Source of the DNA: Siphonodentalium dalli
Lineage: Eukaryota > Mollusca > Scaphopoda > Gadilida > Siphonodentaliidae
Direction of reading: 5' to 3'
Assembly (NCBI GenBank): GCA_032622095.1
Contig: CP136068.1
Span: 111,615,546 to 111,679,545, forward strand
Length of the DNA: 64,000 nt
The position numbers and the translations under genes are program-made. Below, piece after piece: positions 24,358-35,200 of this stretch (its first letter is position 1; each line of letters starts with the position of its first letter). The notes below the pieces were generated by a model. The model did no database searches, was not told the DNA's origin, and saw only the letters and a list, made by a program, of their open reading frames with translations.

Positions 24358-24512
24358 GAAACATGACTAACTGCGTGCGATTAAAGTCTGAGGAGACTCG
24401 GTATCTAATGCGGGAATTCTGCGATAAATTTGGGGATAACCTGCCCGCTATATTCGAGGTAAGGATGGGACAGATTGGAGAGTCGTGCATAGAAGAATTT
24501 GGGACTGGAGAT
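24358..24512 (+). CDS. CABIT-domain exon (first visible exon)
   Basis: The exon reads through LKSEETRYLMREFCDKF, then NLPAIFEVRMGQIGESCIEE and FGTGD. A helix followed by LPxIxxVxxG and a later TGD is how CABIT modules usually begin, so I place this at the start of a CABIT domain. The donor is GAT|gtaagt at 24,513, phase 0. The acceptor after CTTACAG at 24,357 is the last unit of the 49-bp array; an alternative is the AG at the end of GCGATTAAAG, giving a start at SEETR. Using any upstream array acceptor brings an in-frame TAA, because the unit reads ..CAC ATC TAA. The next CABIT exon known here is 12.6 kb away, so one or more exons may be missing between them. Whether ATG at 24,363 could be a real start is unclear. 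Confidence 0.6.
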
Positions 24513-24632
24513 GTAAGTATTTCATTTTCTACTCTTCAAACAAACAAACGCGTATTCCATGTTTGTTCTGGTTGTGATTTTTAAGTGGGAAATTGCTTAC
24601 GTCATACGTACCACAGTATCGACGGCATAATA

Positions 24633-24850
24633 CGCATTGTCACTGAATCGCGGCCATATTGGATCCATCCAGCCCCGTTCCGTTTTTTTAGTACTACATG
24701 TCAAAGCTCTGGAGTAGCATTCCATATATGGAATTCATGAATATTCAAAAGTTCTATATATGGAATGCTACTCCAGCACTTTGACATGCAGATCTAAAAA
24801 CGGAACGGCGCTGGGTGGATGCAATATGGCCGCGACTCAGAGACAATGCG
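24633..24850. repeat. 218-bp hairpin element
   Basis: CGCATTGTCACTGAATCGCG followed by GCCATATTGGATCCATCCAG pairs with CTGGGTGGATGCAATATGGC and CGCGACTCAGAGACAATGCG. Inner arms are GGAGTAGCATTCCATATATG/CATATATGGAATGCTACTCC-like. It lies only 120 bp past the exon donor and looks like a foldback MITE. ORF 24,760-24,981 starts inside it and is not a gene. Confidence 0.85.
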
Positions 24851-24868
24851 TATATGTGTGTTGTCTTA

Positions 24869-25992
24869 GGGCGCGTACACATGAAGCTGCAAGAAAATAT
24901 CTGCAAGAAAATATCAGGTACAATTGTACTCTGATATTTTCTTGCTGCAAAGATTACGCCCGTGAGAAAGCGGCGGGTTAGTTGACGTTGATTGAGCTCA
25001 ATGTGACTAGTGTTAGTCGTGTTTGTTGAAGTGAATTACTGCGGACAAACAACCTATAGTCCATATCGAATATTCATAGAGTTATATCAGTGCTCTTAGC
25101 CTAATATTAGACCATGGTTCGGCCCGGCCCGGTGTGCGAAAAGTTTGTAATCTGAACAAGAAAATCGCAAAATCCTACCATCTAGACTATAGCCTCAATC
25201 ATTCCTAGAGTTGGAAATTTCAAACCTGACACCCCACTTAGGTTGGAAAATTTACATCTGATGACAATTCCAATGACAATGTTGACCAAATGTATGACAA
25301 TATTGTTTTCTTAAATTAACTAGCAGTTTTTGACTTTTGACTCAGGCTGGCCACGGGGGAGGGACCAGGACACAAGCTTTCAAAGTGTTGGAAATTTCCA
25401 ACCTGTCACCCCACTGAGGTTGGAAAGTTTCCAACTGATGACCATTTCAGACCAAATGTTTTACCAAAAATAGGAAAATATGCAAATATTGGTCCAAAAA
25501 CAATTAATTCCCCCAAGAAATTTTTTGAAAATCAAACTACAAGAACATTTTCAACCTATTGTTGGTGTGAAATTTCCAACTAATGTTTTGGCAGGTATGA
25601 AATGTCCAACTGTTGAAATTATTGGGGTGATCGAGACACACCAAGCCCCCCCCCCCATGTCGCCACGTCTCTGTATACACGTATATACATGTATATATAA
25701 TACATCAGCGGTTCTGACAACCAATGTAAAATGGAAATTCGTAGTATGTTGAAACAGACGATACTATTGATCGATCATAACTCGAGTGCTTGAATTGTTA
25801 CGATCATATCCCTGCGAGATTAGTTAACGGATACCGTTGGCCACCTATCAAGGTGAACACATATCACCAATTGGCGATAAAATATCAGCGCGCTGCCTTC
25901 GTCGGATATTTTCCGGTATTATTTATTTCATTGGTCAAGTAAGTCACATGGGGCATACCTGATATTTTCTTGCTGGCCATGTGTACGCGCCC
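24869..25992. mobile_element. 1.1-kb TIR element flanked by TTA (PIF/Harbinger-like)
   Basis: Left end GGGCGCGTACACATG followed by CAAGAAAATATCAGG; right end on the minus strand GGGCGCGTACACATGGCCAG then CAAGAAAATATCAGG. TTA stands directly outside both ends. A three-base TTA/TAA duplication and a G-rich end fit PIF/Harbinger; this is inference. There is no transposase, and the middle holds another dispersed repeat in opposite orientation to the 4.7-kb copy. Confidence 0.75.
25100..25665 (-). repeat. Dispersed GTTGGAAATTTCCAAC repeat, minus orientation
   Basis: Reverse-complement relative of 4,675-5,398 and 57,000-57,750: GTTGGAAATTTCCAACCTG (25,388), GGCCACGGGGGAGGGACCAG and a poly-C tract near 25,648. 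It ends CACGTCTCTGTATACACG. It is nested inside the TTA-flanked TIR element. Confidence 0.8.
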
Positions 25993-26095
25993 TTACTGTG
26001 GTGCAGTTGGATGACAATTGGCCGTCATAATTACTGTGGTGCAGTTAGGTGTGTCACTCGCCGCTGTACACACACAACGAGCATATTGGGACACA

Positions 26096-26361
26096 TAACC
26101 ATTTGATGACTGGAGCATCCTTAATGTTTGCGAAAACCCTGTGCCAATGCATTGTCTTATATATGCGAGTCGCCCATATGGCGCCTCACATGTATAAGAG
26201 AAAGCATTGGCCTAACAATATTTACCCTGGTATTGTAAGCCAGTGCATTCTCTTATATATGCGAGGCGCCCTATGAGCGATTCGATCGCATATATAATAT
26301 AATGCCCTAGTACAGGGTCTTTAATGCTGCACCAGCGCAGCTCCCGTCATGAAAGGGTTAA
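26096..26361. mobile_element. Second-subfamily TTAA hairpin MITE
   Basis: Left end near TAACCATTTGATGACTGGAG (first TTAA base mutated), right end GTCATGAAAGGGTTAA. Hairpins: TTATATATGCGAGTCGCCCA with its inverted partner, then CTCTTATATATGCGAGGCGC with a damaged partner. Subterminal sequence GCTGCACCAGCGCAG distinguishes it from the CCCAACA subfamily. Confidence 0.8.
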
Positions 26362-26484
26362 ACATTTATGTCTCGCACATCGTTGATTCCCATCCTACTA
26401 ATTTCCAGACAACATTTCGAACTTGTCCAAAATCCCCACCTATTATAGAACATCGACGTCCACAATGCTCTCAACTGTTTTGAA

Positions 26485-29400
26485 ATGTTAATTTATGCAC
26501 CAACCGGCTTACTAAATATCCCATATCCCATAACTGTTGTTGTTATGGGTGATTTCAATGCCAACTCACTAAGAGCAAATCCACGAAGTGTCGCTCTCTC
26601 GTACCTCTATAACGACAAAGGTGTCTTCTCTCCGATTGAAAACACGTTCAAAGCAACTCCTGTGAAAACCTTCGTTCCTCCTATGTCGCCCGAATCGGGG
26701 TCAATAATTGATCATTTCCTCATGCATAAGTCTATGGAATATAAAATACAAATGGTAGACATTCTAATTGATGAAAGTATTGACGTATCTACACATCGAC
26801 CAATTGTATTGCATATGGATGAATCGGTGTGTGCTCCAGTGAGCTATTCGTCACATAATATGTGTTCATTCAAAATGAAATGGTCAGCTCTGTGTTCAAA
26901 TTCATCCCTCGCTGAAACATTCTCAACCGATGTAGAAAATAACTGCCCTAAATTTGAAATCACCGATATAACTTCTTTGGATCACTATTATGACGCAATA
27001 ATCTCTGCCCTTAATAACGCCTCAAAAGTCGTCCCAAAAATAAAATTCAGAAGTCACGTGAAACCATACTGGAACGATACGTTGAAAGCTACTCACTATA
27101 GCATGCGCTCTTGTCGCAGAACGTGGATAGCTGAAGGTCGGCCTCGTGACGAATCCTCTAATTCCTTCATTCAATATAAAGAGGCCAAGCGCGAATTCAG
27201 ACGAGAACATCGTAAACAGTCAGAAAAATTCATGCGCGAACGTGATGCAGAAATTGACAAATGCGCAGAAGTTGATCAGGATTCATTTTTCCGCATTTTT
27301 AATGCAAAACGCAAAATGCGCAATACTCTTTCATCTCCGCACTTCATACATAACGGAGAAACGCTCCGCAGCAATTGCGACATATCAAATGCATGGGGCT
27401 CATATTACGCAAACTTGTTTCTTCCCATGCAAGATGAGAGTTTTGACCCAGTCCATTTTGAATTTGTCAACAATTTCGTATCTTCGCAGGAAAAATCAAA
27501 ATCAACAAATATTGTAGACGGTGTTCTTTGCAATCCCATTACTGAATCGGAGCTGACCAATATTATCCCAAAGCTCAATAAAAATAAGGCAATGGGATAT
27601 GACTTAATAGCCAATGAGCACATCTTATATAGTGGCTCGCCACTCATGCACAGACTCTGTTATATGTACAGTAAAATGCTTCAATATGCACATGTACCTG
27701 AGAGTGCAAAGAAAGGAGTAATGATTTCTTTGTACAAGGGTGGCAAGAAGCCCATGCATGCATTTGATAGTTACAGACCTATCACCATTATGCCTTCGTT
27801 ATATAAATTATTTGAAAAAGTCCTTCTTGTGCGCATGCAAACATACACACCAACACTAATAACAGTCAATTCACTACAGCATGGATTCCAACGTGGTGTT
27901 AGTTGCATGGCAACATCCTATTTACTACAGGAGTGTATAACTTATACCAAAGAATCACATAGTAAATTATTCTCTTGTTTTTTAGACGTACGTAAGGCTT
28001 TTGATTCTGTGTGGCTAAATGGATTGCTGTTGAAACTGCACAAGAGGGGCTTTGACGGCCAAATGTGGCATGTATTCAAATCGCTCTTATCTGGTATAAA
28101 ATGTTGTGTGAAATATAGGCAATCTACATCCAACTGGTTCGATATCCTACAGGGAGCCAGACAAGGGTCGATTCTATCGCCTCTATTATATATGATATAT
28201 GTGGACGATCTAATTGAAGATCTTACAAATTCCTCCTGTGGACTTCATCTGAATGGAATAAACTGCACATCGCCAGTACAGGCAGATGACATGGCCTTGC
28301 TGTCATTATCTGAAACTGGACTTACTACACTATGTTCTATATGTCTGAAGTATAGTACAAAATGGAGATACTTATATAACTCGTCGAAAACTTTCATAAT
28401 AGTATTTAATGAATCGCAAAAAGAATTTGCGAAAGCTCAGCGTTCATGGCAATTTGGCAATACCATTATCGAAGAAGTCTCTTCTGGAAAACACTTGGGC
28501 ATCAATATAGAAAAATTTAGCTTCAATTCTAAACTGGTCAACAGTGTTTGCACAAAACTTAGAGGGACCTATCTATCCTTGACGAATGCAGGTGTTTATG
28601 CTGGAGGCATAACTCCAGACAGCTGTCTTAAAATATATAAGTCAATTGTGATCCCCAAGGCCCTGTACGGTAGCGAGCTAATGTGGGGCTTGTCTAATAC
28701 TGATTATACCTTTCTCGAAAAGGCTCACCGCTTCTGTCTCAAAAATATGCAAGGTTTTCCGGCACATACTCGCACATGCATTGTACAGGGTCTTGTAGGT
28801 TGCAGTGAACTTACATCATTCATTGACAAAAGAAAGCTGAGTCTATTTGCTACCTTGTGTAGGCTTGATGTTTGTAAAACTGCCAAAATGTTATTCCTGA
28901 TGAGATTGCACAGTTATATTATTGAATTATGTTGTAATCAGAAATCATTCATTGCAGATATAGTCCATGTTTTACATAAATACAACTTACTCGAGTACCT
29001 CGCAGTCTTTGCACAGACTGGCATCTTTCCATCTAAAGAGTCGTGGAAACATACCGTGAAAACTGAAGTACACAAATCAGACGACGAACGGTGGAGATCT
29101 TCCATAACTGCAGAAAATAACTTAAGACAATATGGGCTAATGCAAGCCTCTCTGATGTCTTCACTCATATGGCGAACGTGTAGGCTATATCCGGAGGAGA
29201 AATTCACTTATCTCTTTCTTGTCCGGTTGATAGCTCACACAGCCTACGGTGATAGTGGGTGTTGTAAATTTTGTAACAAGCTATACCAGTGCTTAATTAA
29301 TCATGTATTAATAGAATGTGCATCTATTGCAAGTGCACGCAACGCAATTTGGTATGATATCATCAACACATTCGGAATAAACGTCTTCATATTCCTAGAT

Positions 29401-29601
29401 TCCCTACCTAAGTGCTCGCAACTAGCAGTATTTTTGGGAAAAGTTCCATCTGAAGTTCTTGAAGATGGAACTAACTCTTTTCATTTCGTCTTGCGATTCT
29501 TTGCAAAATCGAGCATAAAACTATGGTATTGCTTCCACCTTCAACATGATGGTCGTTATTCGGATACCATTATACCTGATCAACAACCACTTGATGTATA
29601 A
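26485..29601 (+). CDS. LINE endonuclease-reverse transcriptase ORF (1,038 codons)
   Basis: Polyprotein of a non-LTR retrotransposon: nicks DNA and primes reverse transcription of its RNA. The N-terminal part is the C-terminal half of an AP-type endonuclease: MGDFNAN (residues 21-27), SIIDHFL and STHRPIV. The reverse transcriptase follows with NKAMGYDLIANEHI, DSYRPITIMPSLYKLFEKVL, FLDVRKAFDSVW (about nt 27,980-28,015), GARQGSILSPLLYMIYVDDL, VQADDMALLS (about nt 28,275-28,300) and KHLGI. Near the C terminus a CCKFCNKLYQCLINHVLIEC segment gives the CxxC..H..C cluster typical of these proteins. There is no stop across 1,038 codons, so the copy is young or selected until recently. The ATG at 26,485 falls inside the endonuclease fold, so the 5' part is lost. 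The catalytic box has Gln where most LINEs have Tyr or Phe before ADD; this may be a family trait. Clade not fixed. Confidence 0.9.
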   Translation: MLIYAPTGLLNIPYPITVVVMGDFNANSLRANPRSVALSYLYNDKGVFSPIENTFKATPVKTFVPPMSPESGSIIDHFLMHKSMEYKIQMVDILIDESIDVSTHRPIVLHMDESVCAPVSYSSHNMCSFKMKWSALCSNSSLAETFSTDVENNCPKFEITDITSLDHYYDAIISALNNASKVVPKIKFRSHVKPYWNDTLKATHYSMRSCRRTWIAEGRPRDESSNSFIQYKEAKREFRREHRKQSEKFMRERDAEIDKCAEVDQDSFFRIFNAKRKMRNTLSSPHFIHNGETLRSNCDISNAWGSYYANLFLPMQDESFDPVHFEFVNNFVSSQEKSKSTNIVDGVLCNPITESELTNIIPKLNKNKAMGYDLIANEHILYSGSPLMHRLCYMYSKMLQYAHVPESAKKGVMISLYKGGKKPMHAFDSYRPITIMPSLYKLFEKVLLVRMQTYTPTLITVNSLQHGFQRGVSCMATSYLLQECITYTKESHSKLFSCFLDVRKAFDSVWLNGLLLKLHKRGFDGQMWHVFKSLLSGIKCCVKYRQSTSNWFDILQGARQGSILSPLLYMIYVDDLIEDLTNSSCGLHLNGINCTSPVQADDMALLSLSETGLTTLCSICLKYSTKWRYLYNSSKTFIIVFNESQKEFAKAQRSWQFGNTIIEEVSSGKHLGINIEKFSFNSKLVNSVCTKLRGTYLSLTNAGVYAGGITPDSCLKIYKSIVIPKALYGSELMWGLSNTDYTFLEKAHRFCLKNMQGFPAHTRTCIVQGLVGCSELTSFIDKRKLSLFATLCRLDVCKTAKMLFLMRLHSYIIELCCNQKSFIADIVHVLHKYNLLEYLAVFAQTGIFPSKESWKHTVKTEVHKSDDERWRSSITAENNLRQYGLMQASLMSSLIWRTCRLYPEEKFTYLFLVRLIAHTAYGDSGCCKFCNKLYQCLINHVLIECASIASARNAIWYDIINTFGINVFIFLDSLPKCSQLAVFLGKVPSEVLEDGTNSFHFVLRFFAKSSIKLWYCFHLQHDGRYSDTIIPDQQPLDV

Positions 29602-30000
29602 CTACCAATATAAGCAGCTAGTGCATGTAGTGTTCTCTCATCTGTTGTTTTGTGTGAACGTTTGTCTGAGTGGACAACATGTGTGTGCGTTCGTGTGTGT
29701 GCGCGTGTTTGTATGAGAGAGTGTGAGAGAATGTGTGTGATGCTGGGTATACCAGGTGTATATGTGTCAATGTTAGTGGATGTCTCTGCGTGATTGCGGT
29801 ATACATGTGTGACTTCGCATTTTGTGCGTGCCAAAACTAACTGTAAATATTTTGGATATTTCCTTATTATTATGTAACATTTTGTTCATGTCAGTACTTG
29901 TATATATGTTTGCTTTTGTGATGCTACTGTGATAAATTGTATTTATATTATATAACAACTCTCCACCAATGGAGGACAATAAAGATATATATATATTTCA
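29602..30000 (+). other. LINE 3' untranslated region
   Basis: GT-rich stretch (TGTGTGCGTTCGTGTGTGTG) followed by AT-rich sequence and an AATAAAG-(AT)n tail. The minus-strand ORFs here are readings of the CA-type repeat and are not genes. Confidence 0.65.
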
Positions 30001-30249
30001 CATTGCGCTGGTTGTATAGTGGCAGCGGGAAGATGACGACCTAGGTCATGCTTCTCCGGTACAATATGATAATGTTGTATGATGTATTGTGAATGTTTCA
30101 TTTATTTTGTGCAAATAAACATATTCACGGTGGGGAATCACGTGGTTTCGAGCTGATGAGTACCACGCATTCAAAATGGCCGAGGCGATCTAAAACGCGA
30201 CCAGAAACGAGGAAAAGGGTAATAAACTGGGATAATTGTACATTACGTG

Positions 30250-30958
30250 GTATTTTGGCAGCTACGAGCATATATGACCCGCCATATCAAATCCAGTCGT
30301 AAGTCCGGATTTGTTTTACCCTGTGCCAATGCATTCTCTTATATATGCGAGTCGACCATAGGTCGCCTCGCATATATAAGAGAATGCATTGACCTAACAA
30401 TTTTTTCACAATTTTAATAATTTTTTCTTGTATTCTTTAACAATTTTATAATTTCACCCATACAGAGCCCCAGACAAACATGAGCAGACGACACTCTTCT
30501 ATATGCTTCTATATATGTGTGGGGCTCCCTGCAGGGTAATGGATGTTTTTTATTTTATGTCCTAAAATTGTAAGAAACATTTATTTAAAAAAAATGATAA
30601 AAAATTGTTAGGCCAATGCATTCTCTTATATATGCGAGGCGACCTATGGTCGACTCGCATATATAAGAGAATGCATTGGCACAGGGTAAATAAATCCCGA
30701 CTTACGACTGGATTTGATATGGCGGGTCACATATGCTATACTATTTTTCGAACAAGCTGATACCTGTGTCCAAACTCACAATTGTTTGCGCTAACATTCT
30801 GACCTAAGTTGTCAGTCGAAGGATTCTCCTAGAAGTATGGTCTTGTGTATTCCACGAACCTCCGAATGGAAACTTTGGTCGGAATGTTATAGAAAACTAG
30901 TGAGTATTTCCGAACAAATAAGTTACCATCTTGTTTAAAAATAAACTAGCATATGCTC
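30250..30958 (+). repeat. Dispersed repeat interrupted by a hairpin MITE (filled site)
   Basis: TATTTTGGCAGCTACGAGCA at 30,250 and GAACAAGCTGATACCTGTGT onward from 30,750 form one repeat. Its continuous counterpart lies at 59,700-59,940. Common words include CGAAGGATTCTC, CGAATCTCCGA/CGAACCTCCGA, AACTTTGGTCRGAATGTTAT and GAGTATTTCCGAACAAATA. Confidence 0.85.
30274..30730. mobile_element. Hairpin MITE with TGACCCGCCATATC ends
   Basis: Terminal inverted repeats: left TGACCCGCCATATCAAATCC then AGTCGTAAGTCCGG; right GGACTTACGACTGG-type and GGATTTGATATGGCGGGTCA. Flanked by ATAT on both sides. Inside are the same two mirrored TATATATGCGAGTCGACC hairpins as in the TTAA family, with spacer TTATGTCCTAAAATTGTAAG. 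The internal hairpins are therefore shared between elements with different ends. Confidence 0.88.
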
Positions 30959-31721
30959 GTAACAGTCAAAATGCTATGTTTTGTGTCAATTCCTCATATA
31001 TTATGTTTTTGTGCGTGATATCACCATCCTTGAAACCACGTGATTCCTCACTGTGATATTATTTCCACTCAACACACAGCGATATAGCATTTTCATTCAA
31101 GATATATTTCATTATAGCTTGCCGAACGAGTTAATTCACAACAAGCAAAATGTGAAACTGTAATAAATTAGTTATCAATACAAACATAATTATGTTTATC
31201 GCCACAGCACACTCGATGTTGGCACCCCACCATCATTCTCACTTCATCATTCCTAAATTATCTGTTACAATCGTCCACCAATCACATTACATATTCACCA
31301 CATGCAGCTGTAAATAAGTTACTTATTGTGCCACATTGTTAACCTAATTATTTGTATCAATGTATATCGGAGAGGGCCTCATTAAGTTGTGAAACATGTG
31401 CCCCAATTCATTTTATTTGGTATTATATTACAAATAAAATATGTATAAAAAAAATACAAAAGAATTAACTAGTTGCATGGTGGCTCGGAATTTTACTCCA
31501 TCGTGCAATTCCCAACATCATAGAACTCGCATATATAAGATAACGCATTTTATCACATGATTAGCACTATTTTCCGTTGTAATATTCGAGCGTAATAGAC
31601 ACGTGTAATATCGTCACGTGCAATGACGTCACGCTGCTCTTTGTGACAATTATCGCTGGCTGCAGTTAATTGTTGTTTTCGATAATTTTTTTAGCGATTA
31701 TATGATCATGTGATAAAAAGT
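30959..31721. other. Non-coding stretch, no gene recognised
   Basis: AT-rich. A single half-arm, CTCGCATATATAAGATAACG, occurs near 31,528 and is a remnant of the hairpin family. No convincing exon. Confidence 0.4.
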
Positions 31722-31863
31722 ATCTCAAACTCGTTCTATTTTATACGTAATTTATCAACCCCGTCCACTAAATTCTATTTGAGCCTCGGTTAAACCTCGG
31801 CTCAAATCGAATTTAGTGAACTCGGTTGATAAATTCCGTATAAAATACTAACTCGTTTGAGAT
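31722..31863. repeat. 142-bp inverted repeat
   Basis: ATCTCAAACTCGTTCTATTT, then TTATCAACC and CACTAAATTC arms, are mirrored by GAATTTAGTGAAC, GGTTGATAAATTCCGTATAA and AACTCGTTTGAGAT. The loop is near GAGCCTCGGTTAAACCTCGGCTC, itself palindromic. Candidate foldback MITE. Confidence 0.85.
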
Positions 31864-32223
31864 CCTCTATGACCTAACAATTTTCAATCATTTTTGTTAT
31901 CATTTTCTTACATTCTATAGCAATTTTTATCTTTTTTCTTATATTATTTAAATTTAAATTTTTTATCATATTTTCTTACATTCTTTATAAATTTTTATCA
32001 TTTTTCTTACATTTTTTAATAATTTTTATAATTTTTTTATCATTATTTTTTACATGTGCACTCTTTAACAATTTTTTTTAATAATTTTTTCATTTTCCTT
32101 ACATTCTGTAACAATTATGAAAAATAACGGAAAATTTGTTAGATATGAGGTCGACTCGCATACATAAGATAATGCATTGGCACAGTGTTTTCGTTTTCTG
32201 GAAGCTCCAGTCATGGAATGGTT
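31864..32223. mobile_element. Remnant of TTAA hairpin MITE with expanded T-rich spacer
   Basis: Starts GACCTAACAATTTTC, continues as TTTTTATCATTTTTCTTACA-like repeats to about 32,130, then AGGTCGACTCGCATACATAA, ATGCATTGGCACAG, and ends GGAAGCTCCAGTCATGGAAT with GGTTAA. Only one arm of the second hairpin remains. The long spacer may be a slipped expansion of the usual T-rich spacer. Confidence 0.65.
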
Positions 32224-35200
32224 AACTGGGTGATCAGTGTCTGAAGTGTCAATGGCCTCATCACTGCGTGGAATTTCTTGAAATTGATCAGTTATCACTC
32301 TGTGGGAATTATTTTGAACCTCCCTCATATCTGGTCTACTGCATTCACTCGAAAGGATCATAACCCCATACGGCGAACCGCGATCTCAATTCGTGCAAAA
32401 TATCAAAGCGATCGATTCAATGTCATAGCAGATACAGCGTATTATGTAATGGATAATATTCGAAGCAGAGGGTAATCGGTCAAAGAATAGACGAGGCGCT
32501 TGTTTAAAACCCATCATCTAACTTAAAACCCACCCATCGAACTGTCATTGGAGCCAAAAATCCATTGGTCGGGCCTACAGCTCCGTTTTGATTACCTGAG
32601 TATACGTCCATAGTTCAGCACGTACATTTATTGTTGTCCAGGGCGAAAAGTAACATGTTTCAATTATTATTTAATTCGAATCCGGACTCACCAGTTGAGG
32701 AACGTTTCCTCCGAACATGGCCGTTGTGTGAGCTTCGGCCAATGTGAGCTGTATATTTCTATCCAATTTTATTTGTTTATTTTTTCTTTCTTTATTTAAA
32801 GATACCCCATCCAATTCGACATCAAAATTCCATAAGACATTTATCAGGCAAATAAAACATGAAACATAAGTAAAAACATGAAACATAATGGCAATCGATG
32901 ATGGTCGTTAGATACATGTGCATCACCAATACAGCACCACAATGAACATCCAAAATAATGTGATCAGAATGAGCATAGATAGCTTATTTTCGATATTGCT
33001 CTCCAATTTTCATCGTTGGTTGGTGATGAAGAAGTAAAAACGCTGTTTATAAAATGTGATTTTCGAATATTCTGGCGTAGAACAACACTAAACTTGGTAA
33101 AACTGCCTCATTATTCAGAAGTCGAAATCAAACAAGATGCTTGCATAACTATCGGTTTACTGATTCTGTCTCGGTGTAGAATATAATAGAATAGAAGTGT
33201 TATAGTGTCTAATCGTATGGGGTTTATTGAATTTCCAATTATTATATGAAAGACACTTACTAGCTTAAATTTTATAAGTATCATCCGTTGACTTATAGTT
33301 TATACACAGGGACGTGGCTAGTCGTTGCTCAGATCAGTATGACAATTTAATTTCGCACACCCACCCCCTTCAGATTAGATAATTCAAACTATCCTAATAT
33401 TTCCAGTTATTGAACAATTCTAACATGACATCCCCCGTGGTTGGCAAATTCTCACCAGTCCCATCGTGTATGCATAATTCCCAACTCCCCCACCACTATT
33501 ACCTTACAAAAGTTAACAAATGGTCAGTGCACAAAATTTTAATGTACAACCTGTGTGCATAGAATCGCGTAACTAGTGCCTATATATCGTTCAATATATA
33601 TCCAGCGATGTGGCTGGAGTGCTCCGTGGATTTTCCAGCTGTATCCTGCCCCTTTTAACCAGGCCAAACTCGCAATGTCGCGTAATTTCATTTGCTTCCC
33701 ATCCCGTGGCTTGGAATTTCCTAACTGTACCTATTGTGGGGAGGAATCTTGAAACAACTTGAAATATGGGCCTGAACACTGCAAATCCTAGGATCTACAA
33801 AAGTCTGACTCCATGAAAATTCAGGCCTCGGTTTGTTTTTGTTTTTAAATCCGAACCTGACTGAAAGCTGTAGTCCTAGAATACAGGTCCTACATACAGG
33901 TCTAACTACAGACAAATTCAGACTGCGATCTGTTTTTGTTTGTTTGTCTGTTTGTTTTATTTATAATTTGTTATTGATTAGCAGGTTTGACTGGCCAGTG
34001 ATCAGTGAGTTGGGAGAACATTTAAATATTTTAATTTGACTGGCCTCAAGATTTCAAAGTGGAAATTTCCAAACTGACACTAAGATTGGAAAATTCTCCG
34101 TCAAAAGTATTGACCGAATGAAGGAAAGTTGTCTAAAACCCAACAAATTGCCCCCTAATTCTCCCACCCCTATATCAACGCCCGAGTCCATGTTACGACA
34201 GTCGTTTTGTGGAGAGGTTTGTTTCTATTTTCTCGACTCGCGACGGGAGTAGCATCAAATAATCCCTTGCGTATTCTTAAAGATTATATCATATATCGTT
34301 ATAAGTGAAACGATGTTATTTACATATGAATTATCATGTTTGTGTGTAATTGTATTTAATGTTCATTTTTGTGTAATACGGGAGAGAGACGCTTTGTAAG
34401 TTGCAAAACTTGTGTCTCAATCCCGTTGCGTTATGCCCGCGGGTATTCTTAAAGAATGCACACGGGTATTCTTAAAAGAATGGCCGTGTGCGATAAAATA
34501 ACACTCATGCAATCAGAATGGTTGAGCATTCTGCCAGATAAAGCGCCGTGTCAGGACAAAGGGGTAAAATGAGGGGGAATTTATTTTTTGTGGTGTATTA
34601 TAATAACGGATGTTGAGTACAATCAAACACCGGGGAGATGCAAACGGGTTGATTGGGTGCACGAAAACCCATTGACTGAATAGATATAGGCGAGCGACAT
34701 ACCTAACTCTGCCGTAGTAACTATGGTGGACTGTTATCATCCAACTCTACCACAGTAAAACATCACATATATTATGACATTGTTACTATGGTGCATGACA
34801 CTGCAGTCAACATTAGAGATGTAATATGCAAAATTAAATTTTAGTCCTCAAAGGAAACGTATACATACAGGTGAACATTTAGAACTTGCAAAAGTTGATA
34901 AATCGCATGAGAATTAAGACGGCCAGCTATATTTTCGAATGTTGCAACTTCGATGGCCTAAACATGGAAAATAAACGTATATACGTGAAAAAAAAATATA
35001 TATGCTGGCATAATGATCTGTCAAATAAAGTTATGACAGTCTTTTCTTGAAGTATGAGTTGCGTCAAATCCCAGTATTGTTAATTTAGGTGGTATCTAGA
35101 GGTGCAGTTGAATTTCCACCCCGCCAACGAAGACCACTTAGTAGACATGAACACGACACAGCACCATACTTTTACATATTTTACAGTTACAACAATGATC

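Larger units (their letters stand above)
26362..30000 (+). mobile_element. Non-LTR retrotransposon (LINE), 5'-truncated or decayed
   Basis: Contains the long ORF 26,485-29,601 plus a 3' UTR of about 390 bp. The UTR ends in ACCAATGGAGGACAATAAAG followed by an (AT)n tail near 29,985-29,998, as expected of a LINE 3' end. The left end lacks the N-terminal half of the endonuclease, and there is no recognisable ORF1. It lies in the large intron of the CABIT-SAM gene, in the same orientation. Exact boundaries and target-site duplication were not identified. Confidence 0.85.

Noticed and set aside
29580-29834. Minus-strand ORF of 84 codons with His/Thr repeats
   Set aside because: Reading of the GT-rich LINE 3' UTR in reverse.
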